Below are positions 57,179 to 64,000 of a DNA stretch of 64,000 nucleotides, one piece after another; position 1 is the first letter of the stretch; every line of letters starts with the position of its first letter. Under the pieces are notes generated by a model. It worked only from the letters and a program-made list of their open reading frames with translations. It did not search any database and had not been told where the DNA came from. The translations under genes were made by a program, and so were the position numbers. Source of the stretch: Vermamoeba vermiformis (Eukaryota > Tubulinea > Echinamoebida); NCBI GenBank assembly GCA_045837725.1, contig JBEWZL010000102.1, forward strand, positions 124,001 through 188,000, written 5' to 3'.

Positions 57179-58744
57179 TTAGAACGTGTCATAGAATTTA
57201 ACATTTCCTACCAAGTGCCGCACAGAATCAACGGTTTTGTTACTATGTGAATGACTTTTTAGCACACTCAACACGGCTTCAATCGGATCTGTTCCGCTCA
57301 ATATTTCACCAATCACTGCGCGTTCTTTGGCATCTAATTGCGACATGATGTCGAAGGCCTTGGACTTGCTCTCATCGAGTGCTGGTTTGTTGTCTTCAGT
57401 CCACTTCTTCAGTCGCTGTGCCGTGGTCTCAATGTTCTGATACAAGAGCGTCATGAACTTGTCCATGCGTGCTTTGAGACCGGTTTTGATTTCTGCTGCT
57501 TTAACATCGTCCATCTTCTGATCGAGCGCCAACTTCCACACGTGCCTAGTGCATGGTTAACACGACGTTGTGATGATTGCTCAACTTACCATTCTTGACA
57601 GAACAGATCAGCATTGCCCTTGCCATGGTCGGTGTACCAATTAGACTTGATTTTGTACATTCTGATGTGGAGTATTGTCAGTACAAGTGGCTTATTGACA
57701 CGTGTCACTAAGTGTCACTCACCGTCCATCGTCAAATCGAAGTACATAGCCTTCAATGTCTTGTTCCTTGCCAATGTTGTGAATCAGCTCTTGAATGGAC
57801 TTGGCGTCACCTCGGCGTGCGGACACTACGGGCACGCTTTTGAACTTGTTGCAGTACTGCACCATCTCCTCGTAGCGCATGTACTCGCCTGTCTTCATGT
57901 CTCTGCGCGAGTATTAACAACGATAACACTAAGATCATTATAGTACCTGATGGCAGTTACGATGAGCTGTGACTCGTGATATTTGACGACAAGTGTGCCC
58001 GTGTGATTGATCCACTCGAAGATTGGTGTTTGACCGTGTTCGAGGCACTCGTTGGCCAGTGAATAGTATTCGCGGTCTGGCACAGTCTTCAACCACTTTT
58101 CAACGGAATTTGATATCTTGTTGTCGCAGCCTGTTTTAGTGCCGAATCGAACGACCCCTTGCGACTTGAATGGAAACACAAAGGCACCTGTGATATGGAT
58201 TGTTAAGTTGATCGGATCCACAACGTTATCGGACTTACCGTCGAGTTTCTCCAATAATATATAAGGCGCATTAATATCGAGTGATGTAGCATCGGTCTCG
58301 TCGAGTTCATTCACGTTAAAGAATTTATGATAAGGTCTTGCGAGAATTTCGCCGGTTGACGCACTAGTTAATTCAAATATGAGCTCACATCCCACCTAGA
58401 GGGACATAATTACCTAAATGTGATGCCTCTGCATTCTCTGCGAATTTGAGCGTTTATGAAGCTCTGGTCGTCTTCGGCTTTATTTGGATCTGAAATTTGA
58501 AAATTTAGAAAATTAACTATAAATACGTGGCAGATAAATTTGGAAATATTAGATCGGTATATAATTATTTTTACTATAGCTCACCTGGAAAAGTTCCAAC
58601 GTGTCCAAAATGATAATTAAAATTAATGTAGTCGTCTTTCTGCTTTTCTGTAAAAGTGGCGCAGTCTTTAACAGCCTCTCGTACTTGAGATATATCAGTG
58701 ATAACTGCAAAGAGTGGCCTTGCTGCAGATCCGTTGTGCTCCAT
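57179..58744 (-). CDS. T4 Rnl1-family RNA ligase
   Basis: ATP-dependent RNA ligase joining 3'-OH to 5'-phosphate ends. The start at 58744 gives MEHNGSAARPLFAVITDISQ. The upstream block is RRECRGITF, then ILARPYHKFFNVNELDE. Motif I is YILLEKLDGAFVFPF, where the Lys of EKLDG is the adenylated residue; it is split by an intron in the Gly codon. Motif III/IIIa is TPIFEWINHTGTLVVKYHES with QLIVTAIR. Motif IV-V is EGYVLRFDDGRMYKIKSNWY. A C-terminal helical domain follows (ALDQKMDDVKAAEIKTGLKA; LSGTDPIEAVLSVLKSHSH). Order, spacing and length (about 410) match Rnl1 rather than Rnl2 or DNA ligases. About seven exons. The intron at about 57662-57722 carries TGACACGTGTCA. AATAAA lies just after the stop. 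Confidence 0.9.
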
Positions 58745-58958
58745 GGTTAAGTAATTATTCTTGCTCTACCTATGGTTCCAGGAATAATACCGTTTATGCG
58801 TTTTTTGACGGTTTCTTGTATAGCACGTGAATGATTATAGAACTGAATTAAAATCGATCTCTCGATTTTGACAGCGATTCCGATATTTTTCGCTTCGGAA
58901 CGAACTGCCCCAGATCTTCAAACTAATGGGGTTTATTTACAACTAATATTACATTAAT

Positions 58959-60668
58959 TCACTTTTTGAATCGCGGGTGGCTTGTCAACAACTCTGCAAT
59001 CTCGGTGTGACCTCGTTGCGTCGCAAATTTGAGTGCGTAATTGTTGTTGGCTGACGGATTGACACGTGGATCAGCGAGCAGTGCTTTGACAATCTCAACG
59101 TGCCCTGAGAGTGCGGCGACTTGAATGGCGTGATTGGAGAAATCTGCTGGATTGACGCGTGGATCCGCGAGCAACACTTTGACGACTTCAACATTGCCCG
59201 TCAGACACGCAGCACGCACGGCAGAATTCTGTGCGACGGCGGGATTGACAGCTTTGTTCTGCAGCAGCACTTTGACCACTTCTGTCAGGCCTTTCTCCGA
59301 GGCGTATCGAACGTAATAATTGTTGTCGTAAGTAGCATCGACCACACTGTGCGAGAGCAGATAAATGGCAGCTTTTTCAGCTTTGTTGTTCAGCGCCACT
59401 TTGACTGCATTGTGATACGTGGCTGTGTTCGCAGCATGTTTGAGCAACATCTCCAAGGCCACGACGTTGTTGTTCTTTGCAGCTGTTTCGACGGCAGTGT
59501 TGATGTCGCCGGGTGACACCTCGCTCTCTTTGAGGACCAGCTCGAGCAGTTTGTTGCCCACTTCGAGATCAGTCGTGTCGACACAGTTGGAACAGCGCTT
59601 GCTCCAGTAATTGACCTTCTTGAATTCAGGTACCTCGAGCAACATCCGAGTCATGTCGTAGTCCAGTGCTGATGTAGCGGCGTTGATAACTTCATCACTC
59701 GGTCGCACGGTTGGATGAATGAGTGTCAATACTTTGCGCACCACTTCAACATCTCTGTTGCTAGCCAAATTTACCAAAACACTGCTTTGTTCGTGCGGTG
59801 GAAGTGCTAACAAGTTGATTCTCGGATCATCGAGCAATCGTCTCGCTAGCGCAATGCGTTCTTTTTGTTTGGTGCAGTCGTAGAAAGCACGGCCAAGTTG
59901 GATGTTTGGAATCTGGAGCAGTGCCTCGAAGATCGCAGGATACTGCAGTGACAAGGCCAAATAATCGTAAGTGCGCATGTTGATGGGGTACTTCTGCAAG
60001 CTGTTGAGCAGATCATTGACAATGGCTTCTTTGCCTAATTCGACTGCACGCCTCAGAGCTTGATCTGATATGGCAGGGAATGCGTCGAGCATCAAATGCA
60101 CGATCTCTAAGCGATCTTCTTTGATTGCACAATCAATGGCCGGGCCAGAGAATGTCTTTTTCCACGCTGGTGGGTGTCTGGCGAGCTTATAATAGCCTGT
60201 GGAGCCTGGATCTACTCCGGGTACGCGCAACAACAGCTTTACGGCTTCCACGTGCCCCGCAGAGGCAGCGGCACGTAGAGCGTATTGACCACCACCATGA
60301 ATTTTGATGCGAGGGTTGGTTAAGATGATCTTCAACAGTCGAATGTGGCCAATCTGAGACGCATGTTTTAACGCTCTATTCACCTTCTTTCTGGTCATGC
60401 GAGGATCGGTATTCAACAATGAAAAGGCCTTCTCGCGCCATTGCTTGCAAACATACAAAAACTCGATCGGGCACTGGGGAATGATGTGATAAACCCACAA
60501 GTCTGAATATTGCGAAATCTATTTTTAATAATTAATGTTAATCAAATTGAAACTCCAAATTCAATATTAACAGGCTAAAGAAGCAAGGCAACGATAATTA
60601 AATTTCGGATAGTTTGTTAAAAAGACCACATAAGTTTCTTTGTAATTAGATGTCGTACGTACCTCCAT
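58959..60668 (-). CDS. Ankyrin-repeat protein with F-box-like N-terminus
   Basis: Exon 1 is only ATGGAG (60668-60663). Exon 2 starts ISQYSDLWVYHIIPQCPIEF, LYVCKQWREKAFSLL, which fits the second half of an F-box (V-C-K-x-W-R). About 12 ankyrin-like units follow, 30-36 residues each. The best are VEAVKLLLRVPGVDP, LTEVVKVLLQNKAVNP, VEVVKVLLADPRVNPADFSN and VEIVKALLADPRVNPSANNN, ending HTEIAELLTSHPRFKK. Two units near the end are almost identical at DNA level, suggesting recent duplication. If the F-box is real, this is a substrate receptor of an SCF ubiquitin ligase; F-box/ankyrin proteins are abundant in amoebae and large DNA viruses. The F-box is short and needs a profile check. Confidence 0.85.
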
Positions 60669-60860
60669 TGTGGACTGTAGTTAACTAGTATACGAAATTA
60701 AACCATTAAAAAACAGTCGCGTCAACTGTACATGTATGTTTTTGTTCGTTGAAATTTGAGGAAATAATCGAAATAATTAGATTGCTTGAACTCGATAAAT
60801 CTTGAACCTTCTTGGAAGTAAGAATATCATGAGTAAAACAGTGTGGCACAATAAAGCGAT

Positions 60861-61937
60861 TTATTTTGCTTTCTTTTTGCCTTTGTCAGCACTCGGCGCC
60901 TTTGAGCGTTGCGATCTGTACATGTTGTACTCAAATTGCAAAATATCGTCGACGTGTGATGTATCTTTGAAGTAAAACCATGAGAACGGCGCTACAGTTT
61001 CCAATGACGCGAACAAAGGTGTCACAAGTGTCAGAAGGTAGTACCACAGCGAGCCAACGACAGATCCGACCAAACAACCGTTAATGATTTGCTTGACGGT
61101 GTGATAGCTCAAATAATATCTGTATTGATACAAATTAGACTTAATAAGACTGATATGTTGAACTGACCTTGAGACAGCAACGGTGAGCGCCAAGCCAACA
61201 ACCATCGCAGCGTACAACCACTTCCAGAACCAGCGATCGAATTTGATTCTAATAAATCATTACAATTAGAGCATGGAAGAACAAGATCCGGGCACGTACC
61301 TGTGGAAGAGCAACCAGCAAGAGAATGAAGCAAAGTAGAACATGAACTGTCATAATAGCATTAATAATGCATTTACGTGGCTAATAGTAAGTGCGTACTT
61401 GCGAGTGGTCGGAGGGATTGCCGTACGTAATGATTTTGTGATCTGCGTGTCGACACTTAGTACGCCATTTACAAACTACGTAATATTTTCTGCCAGATTG
61501 TGTCGTCAATTTGAGCACGGTGCTTACCAAAATCAACCATTGGGCGCGGTTCTTTGATTGTCTTTTTCAAAAAATGATTTATTACTTCATTGAAAAGATA
61601 ACCGATCCTTAAAAGTATTACATTAACTACAGCGCTAATTAAAAATAAAGATATTATTAAAACAATTTTCTGACAGCAAGAAGGCCAGATCTGCTGAAAA
61701 ACGCTTCGAAGTCTCCTTGCTACTTACCACAAAAACAATCCTGAAAAATCTCGTCTTATCAACACAACTGAAGCGTGACCGAAAAATACGAAGTAAGGGA
61801 AGAGTGATAGGACAGCGAGCACTTGTGAGATCCAGTCACCTTCGTCATACCTATTATTAATTTTGTTATTTCGCTGCTCATTGAATATTGTATAATTACA
61901 AAACGTATGTCCAGCGCAGTGGTGTTTTCGTGGTCAT
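60861..61937 (-). CDS. dolpp1: Dolichyldiphosphatase (PAP2 family)
   Basis: ER membrane phosphatase recycling dolichyl diphosphate after N-glycosylation. It starts MTTKTPLRWTYV at 61937. The next exon gives YDEGDWISQVLAVLSLFPYF and VFFGHASVVLIRRDFSGLFL. Active-site motif 1 is LKKTIKEPRP, motif 2 is YGNPSDHSQFMFYFASFS (PSDH), motif 3 is SRYYLSYHTVKQIINGCLVG. The end is the DOLPP1-like block ETVAPFSWFYFKDTSHVDDI and LQFEYNMYRSQRSKA, with a Lys-rich tail (KGKKKAK), a possible ER-retrieval KxKxx-like end. Seven exons, several very short. Four to five transmembrane segments are visible. The DTS..DD(I)LQFEY tail separates it from other PAP2 enzymes. Confidence 0.88.
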
Positions 61938-61990
61938 GATGACTTGTGAATAAAAAGAGGGTTTGTACAGAAATTTCTTTACTTCTAATT

Positions 61991-63978
61991 CTACATCAAC
62001 AATTGCGTCGGTGCACTCTCGTCGATATCCATGTTGTTAGGCTTGGGAATGTTCCAGTCATCGTCGTCCAACTTCAATGTAGGTTCAATCTCGTTGTCGT
62101 CCTGACCAACATTTCGCGGTGGCGGGATCGGGAATGCATCGTCGTCATCGAGCCGCAGGGTGGGCTCCATACCTCCTTCATCGTCCCAACCCTTCTCGTG
62201 ACTGCTGTTGTGCGTGTCAACTGACTTGTCCATGCTTGAGTCCACTGTGCTGTTGAGATTGTTCTTCTGCTTCTTCGGACTGTCATCGGCGTCCATCAGC
62301 CAGTACGTGTCATCGTCGGACTTCTCTTCGTCTGATTTGTCTTTCTTTTTGCTTGCACTTGCAGCTACTTTCGGAGGAGGCATCAACTTGGCATCTTCTT
62401 GAGCTTTAGCATTTGTTGGCTTGTTTGTATTCGCCGCTGCGGCAGGGACAATCTTTGACTTCTTGGCCACAGGCTCTTCTTGTTTATCGACCTCCATCTC
62501 ATCTAACTTGCGCTTCTTTTGTGCCGCTGCCACTGGCTCAGGTGATTGTGGCTTTGACTCGGGCTTGTTCTTTGGCGGTTCTTTGGCCACTAATGAGAAG
62601 AGACGATTAGTATTCGCACTACAAGGCATTTCAGCCCCATTCATACCAAAAGAGAACGGACTGTTTTTGACATCTGCGCTATTGATTCTGATGTAAGCTT
62701 TGTACGAGCCAGTGCGTGTTGGGAAGAAAGAGATCTTGTAAGTGCCGTCATTGTTGTCTTCAACATAACCCTCGAAGTGTGCTGGACCTTTGAAATCTGC
62801 TTCCACAAAATCACCACCTTCCTGCTCGCATGCGTCAAAACTGTGATTATCGTTCATTAGTTAATTGCACTTACCTTGAAGTTCGTGTTGAATTGATCTT
62901 TCACTTGCACGCTCAGAACGCACACGCGCCCCGCAAACGCGTCTGACTCCAACTTGAGAACTGAGTTGAGAGCGTCGGGTCCTAGAAATGATTGTCAGAT
63001 CTATCCATCGAATTATCGTGTCGTGTACTCACTTGATGTGTAGGACGCAGACTCATCGCGCTCCAATTTAACAGGCTTTGCTGGCTCCTTTTCTTTCTTC
63101 TCCGCACTGTTGGTCAACTTCTTGAGATTGGGATTGAGCAGACTTGATTTCTTGGCTGAGATCGGTGATGACATGGGCGAGGCATCATCTGACTCGTCAT
63201 CTTCGCCGATCTTGTTGCCTTTGCCTGCACTGAGACCCGATGCCGTCTTCTTCAGCAATTCAGGCTTAGCTGCAGCTTTAGGCTCAACTGTAGGTGAGCT
63301 CTTGCTGTCTTTTTCGTTGCTGTCGCTGAGTTTGCTACCCTTGGAGCTTGCTGAGCCTGTACTTGATTTGAGATCTGTTTTTTTATCTGTCGTGGCCTTC
63401 GCAGCAGGTTTCACTTCCTCTTCTTTCTTGGACTTGTTGCTCAAGTTAGAAGTTGATTTCTTGACCTCTTTTGGTTCTTCTTTCTCGTCATCGCTGTCCT
63501 CTTTGACGAGCTTGTTGCTCTTAGTGCTCACATTCGATGAAGATTTCTTCACTTCTACAGGCTTAACGGGCTCAGGTTCTTCATCACTCTCGTCTTTGAC
63601 AATCTTATTGCTCTTAGTGCTTTTGTTGCTTGTGCTGCTCAAATTGGAGCTCGTCTTTTTGACATCTTTCTTCGGTGGTGGCGAGTCTTGTTTCTCTTCT
63701 TTTTCACTGGCCTCGTCTTCGCTGTCAGCCTTTGCAGTAGTACCGCTCTTTGCGCTCTTGTTGCTGGTACTGCTCAAGTTCGAGCTTGACTTCTTGACGT
63801 TCTTCTTTGGTGGCGTAGACTCTTCTTTTTCTTCCTCGCTTTCTTCAGCAGCTTTAGCGCTCTTGTTGCTTTTTGTACTCTTGTTGCTGACATTGGACCC
63901 CGCCTTTTTCAGATCTTTGCTGCTCTTCAAATCAGATTTCTTTTTCTTCGGTTTCTCTTCCTCTTCGCTCTTTGGCAT
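61991..63978 (-). CDS. Filamin-type Ig domain protein with Lys/Ser repeat region (possibly 5'-partial)
   Basis: The N-terminal 320 residues are disordered and charged, with repeats of the form VKK(S/T)SSN(L/V)S..SNK. After an intron comes a filamin-type Ig domain: GPDALNSVLKLESDAFAGRV, VLSVQVKDQFNTNFK, GGDFVEADFKGPAHFEGYVE, DNNDGTYKISFFPTRTGSY and NSPFSFGM, which are hallmark strands of filamin repeats. The tail is again disordered, basic/Pro-rich then acidic, with paired motifs MEPTLRLDDDDAFPIPPP and IEPTLKLDDDDWNIPKP. ATG 63978 is a plausible start, but the frame stays open to the window edge (SEEHTEE before it), so the gene may begin further upstream. The repeats recall Nopp140/SRP40-like or treacle-like proteins. 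The combination with one filamin domain is unusual. Confidence 0.78.
63340..63930 (-). repeat. Coding repeat, about five VKK-SSNLS-SNK units
   Basis: Degenerate units of roughly 30-35 codons: LKKAGSNVSNKSTKSNK, VKKSSSNLSSTSNKSAKSG, VKKTSSNLSSTSNKSTKSNK, VKKSSSNVSTKSNKLVKE and VKKSTSNLSNKSKKEEE, separated by acidic spacers (ESEEEKEES, DSEDEASEKEE, DESDEEPEP, DSDDEKEEP). Alternating basic/Ser and acidic blocks resemble casein-kinase-2-phosphorylated nucleolar proteins. Confidence 0.8.
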
Positions 63979-64000
63979 TTCTTCAGTGTGTTCTTCAGAC

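Noticed and set aside
62858-62885. Frame loss at the filamin exon junction
   Set aside because: Using the downstream acceptor (GCGAG or GAGCAG) restores frame and fits the filamin strand pattern.
1-64000. CRISPR arrays, bacterial operons, transposases or integrases
   Set aside because: No spaced direct repeats, no Shine-Dalgarno-led gene strings, no transposase or reverse transcriptase motifs seen; spliceosomal introns throughout.

Overview
The window is nuclear DNA of a free-living eukaryotic microbe with a compact, intron-rich genome. About 31 protein genes lie on both strands. Introns are mostly 45-80 nt, with GTAAGT or GTACGT donors, a TAAC/TAAT branch-like motif and AG acceptors. The gene set (compact talin, diaphanous-type formin, NDR-type AGC kinase, Vid27, Asn-rich protein tails) points to Amorphea, most likely an amoebozoan. 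The species is not identified, and this placement is inference from gene content.

Layout. 1-5 kb: secreted subtilisin-like peptidase (minus, cut by the left edge), RNase P RNA gene (minus), AP-complex sigma subunit (minus) and a TPR-like/MYND protein (plus). 5-13 kb: a beta-helix type I membrane protein and a diaphanous-related formin. 13-18.2 kb: small Cys-rich membrane proteins, an alpha/beta hydrolase and a multi-span membrane protein. 19-23.7 kb: a short talin with FERM head and I/LWEQ tail. 24-28.3 kb: a small GPI-anchored-type protein, a tandem-RWD kinetochore-like protein, V-ATPase subunit G and a tandem SCP2 protein ending in a PTS1-like AKL. 28.8-42.5 kb: TRF4-type poly(A) polymerase, glucosylceramidase, MTCH-like carrier, NDR kinase and Vid27. 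42.7-49.4 kb: ribosomal protein eL39, mitochondrial bL34, the DDX51/Dbp6 helicase carrying a box C/D snoRNA candidate in an intron, and a degenerate CHD-like protein. 49.6-55.6 kb: coiled-coil protein, short kinesin and LRMDA-like LRR protein. 55.6-64 kb: AKAP7-type 2H phosphoesterase, T4 Rnl1-family RNA ligase, F-box/ankyrin protein, dolichyldiphosphatase and a filamin-domain protein with a Lys/Ser repeat tail.

The points most worth following are these. (1) A stand-alone Rnl1-type RNA ligase lies 79 bp upstream of a 2H phosphoesterase on the same strand, two of the three activities fused in fungal and plant tRNA ligases. (2) A complete RNase P RNA gene is present. (3) An intronic C/D snoRNA candidate sits in a ribosome-biogenesis helicase gene. 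(4) A 10-bp palindrome, GACACGTGTC, occurs six times, each time inside an intron, and three of those introns share their first ~25 nt, which suggests an introner-like family or a shared intronic element.

Gene joints were assembled by eye from reading frames and splice motifs. Exon ends given are probable, not confirmed by transcripts.
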